Positions 33,197-41,451 of a stretch of DNA of 64,000 nucleotides are shown here, one piece after another. The translations under genes and the position numbers were made by a program. Under the pieces are notes generated by a model. It saw nothing but the letters and a program-made list of their open reading frames with translations. It did no database searches and was not told the DNA's origin. The stretch lies in NCBI RefSeq assembly GCF_025244825.1, contig NZ_CP104263.1:2976001-3040000 (forward strand). The letters run 5' to 3'. The DNA comes from Arthrobacter jinronghuae (GTDB lineage Bacteria > Actinomycetota > Actinomycetes > Actinomycetales > Micrococcaceae). Each line of letters opens with the position of its first letter. Within the stretch, counting starts at the first letter, position 1.

Positions 33197-33304
33197 GCCC
33201 GTGTCCCCCGTAACGCCACTGACTTCATCACGCCGGCTTTGGTCTGCGACTGGGCCACCCGGCGCGGCAGCTGCTGAGCCGGTCCGGCATGCAAGGATGG
33301 GCGC

Positions 33305-34351
33305 ATGATGTCGCCGGCAGAACAGCTCCTCGAGGGACCGCGCGGAAGGCGGCTATGCCTTGAACTTGCCGTCGAGCTGGATCAGGATATCCGCTCGGCG
33401 GTGTTCTGGCTGGGGTACGAACTCGACCCGGGCAAAGGGACCTCGACGGTGCTGCTGGGCTCCAGCGGTCCCAGGGAATTACCCTCGACCGATCACCTCG
33501 CAGCCGGGATTCTGTCCCTGGATCTCCACCGTCTGGATGACGAACAGATCCACGCGGCCCTCCAACGGTCCGTCGACACGGCCCGGTACTGGCAGGAACG
33601 CGACGGGGAGGATGCTCTGTCCGCACTGCCGGTCATCCGCAACGCCCTTCACCACATAGCTGAAGGGGTGCTGGCTGCACCGGCGGCACAGGGGTGGAGC
33701 CAGCCCGCCCCGCCGGAGCAGTGGGCCATCGACTGGCGGCCGGGTGCGGACCCGGCACCCCTACCCCGGGACCCCCAAGGCACGCTGCAGAAGTGGGGCA
33801 CAGCTGTCCGCACCGAGGAAGCACTGGCCGCACAGGACCGGCCGCAGGATCCGCGGGCACCTTTCAGCGGAAGCTGGTGGTCCATCCCGCTCGGGCTGGT
33901 CCGCACCGTCGGGCAGATTCCCGCCGCATTGAGCCTCGTCGAGGACTCGAGTGATGTGGAAGAAGCGACCGCCATTCCGGTCAGCGGCACCGGCAGGATC
34001 CTCCACATCCGCTCCCCCGAGGACTGGATGACGCTGTGTCGCGCCTACCCGCTGGAGGTCACCGCCTCCCGCAGACATGACTGGTTTCGCACCACGGGAC
34101 GCGCCGGCCGCTGGGTGATCCCGGACTGGGAACGCGCAGCAGGACAATGGGACGCCGTGCACCTGACTGTCCTGGGCTACCTCAGCAGTGCAGGGCACCC
34201 CCTCCCCGTCGACTCCGGCACCGCCTCAGTGATTGCCGGCTGGGACCCGGACAGCACCTTGTGGCTGACCGACCGCGTCCGTGAAAACGGCGGGCCTCGG
34301 CAGGTTTGGCGGCGGACGCAAATGGGCGACATCTGGCTCCGTGTCACCTGA
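33305..34351 (+). CDS. conserved hypothetical protein
   Basis: A soluble 348-aa protein I cannot name. The N-terminal half is acidic with ELAVELDQDIRSAVFWLGYEL. The C-terminal 130 residues look like a compact domain with many aromatic and charged residues: HIRSPEDWMTLCRAYPLEV, SRRHDWFRTTGRAGRWVIPD, DAVHLTVLGYLSSAG and AGWDPDSTLWLTD. Similar Trp-rich C-terminal segments occur in actinobacterial hypothetical proteins. ATG 33305 has AGGA 8 nt upstream. No signal peptide or membrane helix. It stands alone between the TetR gene and an MFS gene. Confidence 0.75.
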   Translation: MMSPAEQLLEGPRGRRLCLELAVELDQDIRSAVFWLGYELDPGKGTSTVLLGSSGPRELPSTDHLAAGILSLDLHRLDDEQIHAALQRSVDTARYWQERDGEDALSALPVIRNALHHIAEGVLAAPAAQGWSQPAPPEQWAIDWRPGADPAPLPRDPQGTLQKWGTAVRTEEALAAQDRPQDPRAPFSGSWWSIPLGLVRTVGQIPAALSLVEDSSDVEEATAIPVSGTGRILHIRSPEDWMTLCRAYPLEVTASRRHDWFRTTGRAGRWVIPDWERAAGQWDAVHLTVLGYLSSAGHPLPVDSGTASVIAGWDPDSTLWLTDRVRENGGPRQVWRRTQMGDIWLRVT

Positions 34352-34381
34352 CCCTATGCCCGACCCCCGGCGGCCGGGAGG

Positions 34382-35695
34382 TTAGGCGGCGGCCGGGGCA
34401 GGGATGGCGCGGAGCCGCAGGAACGCCGGGGTGAGCATCGGAACCGCGGAGACCACCAGCCCGAGGGCGCCGATCAGGACGCCGGCACGGACCCCTAGCG
34501 TTTCGCCGACGACGCCGGCAAGCAGGGCGCCCAGCGGAATCGAGCCGTACATCACCTGGGTATAGGCGCCGGCGGACCGCGTGAGTTCATCCCTGGGTAT
34601 CAACTGCTGACGCATCGTCAGGGAGTAGATATTGGCGTTGCCCTCCCCGATGCCCCGCAGCAGCATGACCGCAGCAATGACAGCTGCCAGAGTCCACCCG
34701 GTGACCGGCCAGACCGGCAGCAGCAGCGGCACCGCGCAGGACAGCACCAGCGAAACGGCGAAGGCCGGACCCAGGCCTGCTTTGTCGGCCAGGCGGAGCG
34801 CTGTCAGCGTGCCGAGCAGTCCGCCGACACCGGCCGCGGCCAGCGCCAGGCCGTACGCACCAACACCGACGTCCTGCTGCTGCACCGCCCAGAGAATCAG
34901 GTTCAGCATCAGGATCTGTTCCGCCGCGTTGTAGGTGGCCGCATGGACGGTCAGGGCGCGCAGATGGCGGTCACCGAACAGGATCCTCAGTCCGGTGAGG
35001 AGCGTGGGCCGCTTCTGCTGGGCTGAGCCCGGAACCGCGTTCGGGTTCTCCTCCCCCGCAGGCATCGAGGCCCTAGGCGCCGGAGCCACCGCAACGGAAC
35101 GTTGTTTCCGGGGGCGGCTCGAAGCCACTCCTACAGCCGAAGCCAGATGTCCAAGCATGGTGGCGATCAAGGCGCCGGGAGCACCCACCGCCGAGACCAG
35201 CAGGCCGGCCAACCCGGGGCCGCTGATTTCCGTAACGGTTCGAGTGGCTTGGACGGCACGGTTGGCCGGCGCGAGGTCCTGATCCACAACGAGGGCGGGG
35301 ACAAAGGCGAAGGCCGATAACCCGAAGATCAGGGCGCAACAGCCGCTGAGGAACGTGACTGCTGCCAGCAGGGGGACGCTGAGCCATCCCCCTGCCCAGG
35401 CCAGCGGAATCTGCGCCAGGATCACGCATTGGGCAATATCGGCCGCCACCATGGAGCGCCGCTGGTCCCTCCCCTGCAGGAGATGGCCGGCCACCAGCGA
35501 GAACAGCAGGTACGGCAGGGTGCCGGCTGCAGCGACAACGCTGACGCCCGCCGGACCGGCATCGAGGGCGATGGCCGTGACCAGCGGGATCGCGATGCCG
35601 GTGACCTGGGCCCCGGCACTGGCAGCGCCCTGCCCCAGCCAGTAGCGGCGGAAACTGCGGTCGGTGCGCAGCAGCACCCAGCTTGGGTCCTTCAC
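34382..35695 (-). CDS. MFS efflux transporter
   Basis: A 437-aa MFS protein of the MFS_3/enterobactin- or macrolide-exporter type: starts VLLRTDRSFRRYWLGQGAASAG, then AIPLVTAIALDAG, with LVAGHLLQGRDQRRSMVAADI as the loop 2-3 motif. About twelve helices with a charged central loop (residues 195-235). The GTG start has GGAGG 7 nt upstream. Divergent from the CGNR regulator at 35902, which may control it. Substrate unknown. Confidence 0.85.
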   Translation of the reverse strand: MKDPSWVLLRTDRSFRRYWLGQGAASAGAQVTGIAIPLVTAIALDAGPAGVSVVAAAGTLPYLLFSLVAGHLLQGRDQRRSMVAADIAQCVILAQIPLAWAGGWLSVPLLAAVTFLSGCCALIFGLSAFAFVPALVVDQDLAPANRAVQATRTVTEISGPGLAGLLVSAVGAPGALIATMLGHLASAVGVASSRPRKQRSVAVAPAPRASMPAGEENPNAVPGSAQQKRPTLLTGLRILFGDRHLRALTVHAATYNAAEQILMLNLILWAVQQQDVGVGAYGLALAAAGVGGLLGTLTALRLADKAGLGPAFAVSLVLSCAVPLLLPVWPVTGWTLAAVIAAVMLLRGIGEGNANIYSLTMRQQLIPRDELTRSAGAYTQVMYGSIPLGALLAGVVGETLGVRAGVLIGALGLVVSAVPMLTPAFLRLRAIPAPAAA

Positions 35696-35901
35696 GCCGC
35701 GGCCTCCGGCTGCACGGCGCCTGCGGACGTGAAGGGCAATAATGAAGGCATGTGCCGGATACGGAGACTCGCTGCGGCGCGGAAGCGCGCCAGGCCGTCG
35801 CGACGCCCAGAAGCCCTCAATCGAGCTGATGCGTGCATAGCTGGGTCCCCCGTCGGTTTGTCCTCTTCCGCTGCTCCGGCATACGTTACCGGCAATCGAC
35901 T

Positions 35902-36552
35902 ATGAGCGGTAACACTTTTGAAGGGCGAATCCCCTCGGACAGCGGATACCCGGAGCCGGGCGGGCGCGCACCGGCCCCTGCTCCCCTGCGACTCCTCCAG
36001 GTCTTCGTCAATACTGTTGACCGGGAGGCCGGGGAGGACGCCCTACTCAACCCTGTTGATCTGGCTGACTGGCTGGCCAGCTATGGTCTGGTCGAGGCAG
36101 GCACCCCGGCTACGACCGACGATCTTGCCTTGGCGCTCGACCTTCGGGAGGGGCTGCGCTCCCTCTTCCTCACGCACCACGACGGCGGGCACACGGAAGG
36201 TGCGGACGACGACGGCAGCCATCCGCACGGCGCTCCAGCACCCGACGTCGTCAACGGCCTGCAGCGCCTCGACCGTGCGCTGAAGCAGCTTCCCGTTCGG
36301 GTCGCGGTCTTCGGAGGGGTTCCGCGCGTCGAGCCGGTGCCCCAGCCTCCCGTGCGCACGGCACTCGCCCGCATCGGAGCCGTCCTGGTCCATGCCGATC
36401 CGGCCCAGCTGCAGCGCCTGAAAGCGTGCCGGCGGGACGTCTGCCGCTGGGTCTTCTTCGATAGTTCACGCAACCGCGGCGGAACCTGGTGCGCCATGGA
36501 GATCTGCGGCGCCCGCAGCAAGATGCAGGCCTACCGAAAACGGAATACCTAG
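35902..36552 (+). CDS. CGNR zinc-finger / ABATE-domain regulator
   Basis: A 216-aa protein with an N-terminal ABATE-like domain (LLQVFVNTVDREAGEDALLNP, LADWLASYGL) and a C-terminal CGNR finger: CRRDVCRWVFFDSSRNRGG then WCAMEICGARSK. The four zinc cysteines are present but the name motif CGNR reads CGAR. Such proteins are stress-responsive transcription factors in actinobacteria. ATG 35902 is chosen because the domain starts soon after; no clear ribosome site. Divergent from the MFS exporter. Confidence 0.82.
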   Translation: MSGNTFEGRIPSDSGYPEPGGRAPAPAPLRLLQVFVNTVDREAGEDALLNPVDLADWLASYGLVEAGTPATTDDLALALDLREGLRSLFLTHHDGGHTEGADDDGSHPHGAPAPDVVNGLQRLDRALKQLPVRVAVFGGVPRVEPVPQPPVRTALARIGAVLVHADPAQLQRLKACRRDVCRWVFFDSSRNRGGTWCAMEICGARSKMQAYRKRNT

Positions 36553-36583
36553 CCCGGACTCCTACCCCGACACCTTCGGGGAC

Positions 36584-38659
36584 TTACTTCTCCACCAGGG
36601 TCAGCACATCGTAGGTGGCTACCAGTTCATCGTCCTGGTTGGTCAGCACGGCATCCCAGGCCACCTCGCCGTACTCGTCAGTTTCACGCGGCGTGATCTT
36701 CTTGGCGGTCAGCGTCACGCGGATGGAGTCCCCCGCGGCCACCGGCGTGAGGAACCGCAGGTTTTCCAGCCCGTAGTTGGCCAGCACCGGCCCCGGCGCC
36801 GGATCCACGAACAGGCCCGCACCCCAGGACAGCAGCAGGTAGCCGTGGGCCACGATGCCCGGGAAGAACGGATTTGCCTCCGCCGCTGCAGCGTCCGTGT
36901 GGGCGTAGAACGTGTCCCCCGTCGTCTCCGCAAAGGCGGCAATGTCCTCGAGGGTGACTTCGCGCAGGTCGGACCGCACGGCGTCGCCCACCCGCAGCTC
37001 ACTGAGCGGCTTACGGAACGGATGTCCGGCGTCGAACCGGCGGTCCGCGCCCGGATGCCAGATACCGGTGAGGCTGGTGAGCATGTTGGGTGAGCCCTGC
37101 ACTGCGGTGCGCTGCATGTAGTGCCGGACGGCTCGGATGCCGCCCAGCTCCTCGCCGCCGCCGGCGCGGCCCGGCCCGCCGTGCACCAGATGCGGCACCG
37201 GTGAACCGTGCCCCGTGGAACTCCGGGCGTCTTCGCGGTTCAGGAACAACACCCGCCCGTGGTGTCCGGCGATGCCGGTCAGCATTTCGCGGGCCACCTC
37301 CGGGTCATTGGTGCAGACGGTTGCCACCAGCGACCCTCCGCCCCGCGCGGCCAGCCGGACGGCGTCGGCGACGTCGGTGTAGCCCACCACCGAGGCCACG
37401 GGCCCGAAGGCTTCGATATTGTGCAGGGCATCCGCGTCACTTTCCGGCCAGGTCAGCAGCAGCGGCTCCATAAAGGCGCCGTCCGGCGAGGTTCCCTCGC
37501 TTCCGTCGGCGCGTACGACGCCGGGGGCGTCCAGCGATCCCAGCGCCAGCTGCGCGCCGGCCGCCAGCATCCGCTGCACCGCCTCCCGGACGCCGTCGAG
37601 CTGCTCCCGGGAGGCCAGGGCACCCATTGTCACGTTTTCGGCGCGCGGATCGCCCAGAACTACGCGCCCGCGGATGCGCTCCCCGGCGGCGGCAACCACG
37701 TCATCGACCAGCCCGGCCGGAACAATGGCGCGGCGGATGGCGGTGCATTTCTGGCCGGCCTTGGCGGTGATTTCGGTGACCAGCGAGCGGATGAAGGCGT
37801 CGAACTCGGGGGTGCCCGGAACGGCGTCCGGACCAAGGAGTGCCGCGTTCAGCGAATCCGTTTCCGCGGTGAAGCGGACTCCGCCGACGGCGATCTGCGG
37901 ATGCGCGCGCAGGCGTTCGGCGGTGGACGCCGAGCCGGTGAAGGAGACCATGTCCCGGTAATCCAGGTGGTCCGGGAGGTCCCGTGCGGAGCCGGAGATC
38001 AGCTGGAGGGATCCGGCCGGAAGGATGCCCGAGTCCACGATCATCCGCATGGCAGCCGCCGTGATGTACCCCGTGGGGGTGGCGGGCTTGACGATGCTCG
38101 GCACCCCGGCGAGGAACGCCGGAGCCAGCTTTTCCAGCATGCCCCAGACCGGGAAGTTGAAGGCGTTGATCTGCACTGCAACGCCCGGGATCCGGCTATA
38201 GATGTGCTCACCCAGGAACGAGCCGTCCTTGGCGAGCTGCTCCACGGCGCCGTCGACGATCACGGTGGAGTTCGGCAGTTCCCGGCGGCCCTTGGAACCG
38301 TAGGCAAACAGGACCCCGATCCCGCCGTCGATGTCCACCAGCGAATCCGTCCGCGTGGCGCCGCTGCGGGCGGAGACGGCATACAGCTCCTCGCGCTGCG
38401 CATTGAGGTGCATTGCGAGTTCCTTGAGGAGCAGGGCCCGCTGGTGGAAGGTGGATTTCCCCAGTTCTGCCTGCCCTACGGTTCGGGCATAGTCAACGGC
38501 GCCGGCGGTATCCAGTCCGTCGCTGCTGACCAGTGCCAACAGCTCACCGGTGCTGGCATCGTGCACTTCGGTGCCGCGTGCCCCGGCGGGATCCGGAGTC
38601 CACCAGGCACCCCGGACGTAGCTGGGAACGGTTTCGACGTCGATGGCAGTTGCCGTCAT
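36584..38659 (-). CDS. paaZ: bifunctional oxepin-CoA hydrolase / 3-oxo-5,6-dehydrosuberyl-CoA semialdehyde dehydrogenase
   Basis: PaaZ (691 aa) opens the oxepin-CoA ring and oxidises the aldehyde formed. N-terminal aldehyde dehydrogenase (residues 1-520): NAFNFPVWGMLEKLAPA, FTGSASTAERL, general-base Glu in TAETDSLNAAL and catalytic Cys in AGQKCTAIRRAIVP. C-terminal MaoC-like hydratase: AETTGDTFYAHTDAAAAEAN with the D/H dyad and FFPGIVAHGYLLLSWGAGLF. ATG 38659 has AAAGG 8 nt upstream. A PaaR-like operator lies 67 bp upstream. Monocistronic, 16 kb from paaA. Confidence 0.94.
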   Translation of the reverse strand: MTATAIDVETVPSYVRGAWWTPDPAGARGTEVHDASTGELLALVSSDGLDTAGAVDYARTVGQAELGKSTFHQRALLLKELAMHLNAQREELYAVSARSGATRTDSLVDIDGGIGVLFAYGSKGRRELPNSTVIVDGAVEQLAKDGSFLGEHIYSRIPGVAVQINAFNFPVWGMLEKLAPAFLAGVPSIVKPATPTGYITAAAMRMIVDSGILPAGSLQLISGSARDLPDHLDYRDMVSFTGSASTAERLRAHPQIAVGGVRFTAETDSLNAALLGPDAVPGTPEFDAFIRSLVTEITAKAGQKCTAIRRAIVPAGLVDDVVAAAGERIRGRVVLGDPRAENVTMGALASREQLDGVREAVQRMLAAGAQLALGSLDAPGVVRADGSEGTSPDGAFMEPLLLTWPESDADALHNIEAFGPVASVVGYTDVADAVRLAARGGGSLVATVCTNDPEVAREMLTGIAGHHGRVLFLNREDARSSTGHGSPVPHLVHGGPGRAGGGEELGGIRAVRHYMQRTAVQGSPNMLTSLTGIWHPGADRRFDAGHPFRKPLSELRVGDAVRSDLREVTLEDIAAFAETTGDTFYAHTDAAAAEANPFFPGIVAHGYLLLSWGAGLFVDPAPGPVLANYGLENLRFLTPVAAGDSIRVTLTAKKITPRETDEYGEVAWDAVLTNQDDELVATYDVLTLVEK

Positions 38660-38725
38660 TTCGGTGCCTTTCGAGACGGGAAGAAACCGCAGCCGCTCTC
38701 CTGCAGGCATCCTGGCCGCCGGATT

Positions 38726-38747
38726 ACTGACCATGCGGTCGGTATAT
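38726..38747. promoter_or_regulatory. PaaR-like operator upstream of paaZ
   Basis: ACTGACCATGCGGTCGGTAT plus AT matches 13 of 16 defined positions of ACTNACCGNNCGNNCGGTNAGT as recalled for C. glutamicum PaaR. It lies 67 bp upstream of paaZ. A further perfect CCGGT-4-ACCGG repeat is at 38770-38783. Confidence 0.6.
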
Positions 38748-38897
38748 CGCCAGCCTAGCCGAAAGTGGTCCGGTCCACACCGGTTGGACTTTTAATACTG
38801 CCGCGGTGCCGCAACGGCGTACTGCTGTTGCCGCTGGCCCCTCCCTGCGACAAACTTCTGCCCTCGAACGTTTGCAATACCCCCGCTAAGGAGCACG

Positions 38898-39893
38898 ATG
38901 ATGAGCCCCAAACCGTTGCTGTTCCGACGTCTGGCTGTCCTGGCCCTGACCACCGTCGCCCTTCTGGCCGGAGGCACTGCCCCGGCCACTGCCGGCGGCG
39001 CCCATGGATCCGATTCCCGCGGCGGGCACGGGCATGGAGGCGGGTACGGCGGCGGGCACGGGCATGGAGGCGGGTACGGCGGCGGGCACGGGCATGGAGG
39101 CGGGTACGGCGGCGGGCACGGTCAGGGGAACCGCAGTGTCGACTACGTCGCGTTCGGCGACTCCTATGCCTCCGGCGTCGGCGGCGGACCCGAGCTGGAT
39201 GCGTGCCGCCGCACCGCGCAGGGCTACCCCGCGCTTCTGGACGCCCTGGACCGGGTGGAGCTGGACGGTAATGTCACTTGTTCGGGCGCCACTGCCCTCA
39301 CCACCCCGCTCGACGCTCCGGTGGACCTTCCCGAGCAGATCGACGACGCCGCTGCCCGGGGTCTGCTGAATCGAAGGACGGACACCGTCACGGTGACCAT
39401 CGGCGGCGATGACCTCCGGTTCGCTTCCGTGATACTCGCCTGTGCCGGGCCGCAGCTGCCGGCCACCTGTGCCCCGGCCATCGACTCCGCTGTCGCCTAT
39501 GCACAGACCGTCCTGGCACCGCAGCTGGCAGCGGAGTTTGCCCGGATCACGGGACTGGCTCCGAGGGCAACCCTGGTGGTGACCGGGTATCCGTACCTGT
39601 TTGAAGCCGGAACCCCCGGACCGATCAGTACCGAGGCGCAGACTCTCCTGAACCAGGGAACCGACGCCTTGAACGCGGTCATCGCGGATCAGGTCCCGGA
39701 CAGCGGGGTGTTCGTGGACGTCGTGGACGAGTTCGCCGGGCACGGTGTCGGTTCCGCCGATCCCTGGATCATCTTCGAGGGCGGCCCGTTGGACCTGCAC
39801 CCCACGGAAACGGGTTACAGGGAGGGCTACACCGCGGCCATCCTCGAGGACGCAGGCAGCGAGTTCGGGGTCGGCTGCAGGGGACGGCGCTAG
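38898..39893 (+). CDS. secreted SGNH/GDSL hydrolase with His/Gly repeat
   Basis: Exported esterase/lipase-like protein (331 aa). Signal peptide: MMSPKPLLFRRLAVLALTTV to ATA about residue 32. Then a Gly/His/Tyr linker of three exact GGHGHGGGYG units. SGNH domain: block I VAFGDSYASGVG (Ser nucleophile), block V DLHPTETGYREGY (Asp/His). Block III reads TIGGDDLRF where the family has GGND, so the oxyanion Asn is Asp. Six cysteines fit disulfides of actinobacterial secreted lipases. AAGGAG precedes the ATG. Substrate unknown. Confidence 0.87.
   Translation: MMSPKPLLFRRLAVLALTTVALLAGGTAPATAGGAHGSDSRGGHGHGGGYGGGHGHGGGYGGGHGHGGGYGGGHGQGNRSVDYVAFGDSYASGVGGGPELDACRRTAQGYPALLDALDRVELDGNVTCSGATALTTPLDAPVDLPEQIDDAAARGLLNRRTDTVTVTIGGDDLRFASVILACAGPQLPATCAPAIDSAVAYAQTVLAPQLAAEFARITGLAPRATLVVTGYPYLFEAGTPGPISTEAQTLLNQGTDALNAVIADQVPDSGVFVDVVDEFAGHGVGSADPWIIFEGGPLDLHPTETGYREGYTAAILEDAGSEFGVGCRGRR
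39021..39120. repeat. three exact 30-bp tandem repeats in the SGNH hydrolase gene
   Basis: Units at 39021-39050, 39051-39080 and 39081-39110 are identical (each begins GGCGGGCACGGGCATGGAGG), with a partial fourth. They encode GGHGHGGGYG. Perfect identity at third positions implies recent expansion. Confidence 0.95.
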
Positions 39894-39956
39894 GCGCAGC
39901 GTTGGCGGCCCTCCCCGTCTGGCCTTCGCCGGCGGCCCGGGCTTCGGAAGCCGCTG

Positions 39957-41339
39957 TCAGGAGACCGGCAGCGGAACCGCGTGGCCGAACCGGAAGAGGT
40001 TCTGCGGATCGTAGGCGGCCTTGGTTGCCTGCAGCCGCGCGAAAACTTCCGCATCCCATGCAGGCTGGGCACCTGCCTCCGTGCGTGCCGGTCCGCGGAG
40101 GTTGACCAGCGCACCCGCAACGTAGGGGCCGACGACGACGTCGAGCCGATCCAGGGCCGCTGCTGTGGCGTCCGCAGCCGGCGGAACGTTGAGTCCCACG
40201 GAGTAGAGGTTGAAGCCTGCCTCCCGGCCGGACACCGCATCCTCGAACGGAGGATCCAGGGCCAGTGATCCGCCCATCAACCGGAGTTCCGTCATCATCA
40301 GCGGAGTATGCGATCCCGGCCCCACCTGGCCCAGCAAACCCGCCGCCAGTTCATCGGGCAACTCGGCCAGCAGGGTTCCGCGGTCCAGGCTGGGCACCGG
40401 TTCGTCCGGATCCATGTGGATGCTTCCCACTGCCCCGTAGTCCATCGGTCCGGCGGTATCCATGAAGGGCGCGGATACATGCCGCATGGGTTCCAGCAGA
40501 GTGTCGCCCTCTTCCCGGCTGCCGAACACCGCGAACCGCAGGTGCACCGGCGAGGTACCGCGCAGTTCCTCGGGCAGGAACGGGACGTCCGGCAGGTGCA
40601 GGAAGGCCAGGGACGCTGAAACATCCGTCGGCAGCTGGGGTGTCCAGGCGCGGAACGCAGCGAGGACCTCCGTACCGGCATCTTCCGGGTACATAATGCC
40701 GCCGCCGTAAAACTCCCGGAACGGAGTCAGACCAAGCGTCATGGACGTGATGACGCCGAAATTGCCCTTGCCGCCGCGCAGCGCAGCGAACAATCCGGCA
40801 TCTTCGGCGTTGCCTGCTTCGAGGTGCCTCAGACTGCCGTCGGGAGTGACAACATCCATGGCCTGCACATGGTCGCTGGCGAATCCCAGTGCCCGGCCCA
40901 TCAGCGGCAACCCTCCGCCGGAAGCATAGCCCGTCACTCCCACGGTTCCGGAGGAGCCGTGCGGGCCTGTAAGCCCCAGCAGCACGGTCTCCTCCAGCAC
41001 CGCGCGCCAGCGGACACCGGCGCCCACGGTGACCGTGCCGGCGTCGGGGTCCACTGCCAGGTCCTGCAGCCGGGACGTGTTGATCAGCAGGCCCTCGTCC
41101 ATCGCGGCCGCGGCACCGTGGCCGGTCGCCTGGATCCCGACAGGGATACCGCGCTCAGCCGCCCAGCGGACGGCATTCTGTACATCCTCGACGCCGGCTG
41201 CACCGAGCACCGCATCGGGACGCTGGACCACCGAGGGGTTGAAGCCGGCAGTGTCGACGGCGAACCCCGGACCCCCGGGACTGTTCAGCGGGCCGTGGAC
41301 AACCCTGCGGAGGGTTTCAAGGTCGGCATCCTGGATCAT
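39957..41339 (-). CDS. FAD-binding (BBE-type) oxidoreductase
   Basis: A PCMH-type flavoprotein (460 aa). FAD domain: RPDAVLGAAGVEDVQNAVRW, IQATGHGAAAAM (His for covalent FAD), GTVTVGAGVRWRAVLEE, GSSGTVGVTGYASGGGLPLM and GGKGNFGVIT. C-terminal BBE segment: EVFARLQATKAAYDPQNLFRF. The second covalent Cys of bicovalent family members (normally near GTVG) is not present. ATG 41339 has AAGGAG 7 nt upstream. Likely oxidises a sugar or alcohol; substrate unknown. Confidence 0.88.
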   Translation of the reverse strand: MIQDADLETLRRVVHGPLNSPGGPGFAVDTAGFNPSVVQRPDAVLGAAGVEDVQNAVRWAAERGIPVGIQATGHGAAAAMDEGLLINTSRLQDLAVDPDAGTVTVGAGVRWRAVLEETVLLGLTGPHGSSGTVGVTGYASGGGLPLMGRALGFASDHVQAMDVVTPDGSLRHLEAGNAEDAGLFAALRGGKGNFGVITSMTLGLTPFREFYGGGIMYPEDAGTEVLAAFRAWTPQLPTDVSASLAFLHLPDVPFLPEELRGTSPVHLRFAVFGSREEGDTLLEPMRHVSAPFMDTAGPMDYGAVGSIHMDPDEPVPSLDRGTLLAELPDELAAGLLGQVGPGSHTPLMMTELRLMGGSLALDPPFEDAVSGREAGFNLYSVGLNVPPAADATAAALDRLDVVVGPYVAGALVNLRGPARTEAGAQPAWDAEVFARLQATKAAYDPQNLFRFGHAVPLPVS

Positions 41340-41451
41340 CTTCGACTCCTTGGCTGGGCAGGTGTCCGCGGCCGCCGGGTCCGCTGACCGGAGAGTGCTG
41401 CCAGCAAATGCTAGGCGTCGCGGACCTTCCCTGCCTAGCCCCGCCGGAAAA

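Noticed and set aside
36565..36581. Small hairpin CCCCGA/TCGGGG between the CGNR gene and paaZ
   Set aside because: A 6-bp stem without a T run is too weak to call a terminator.
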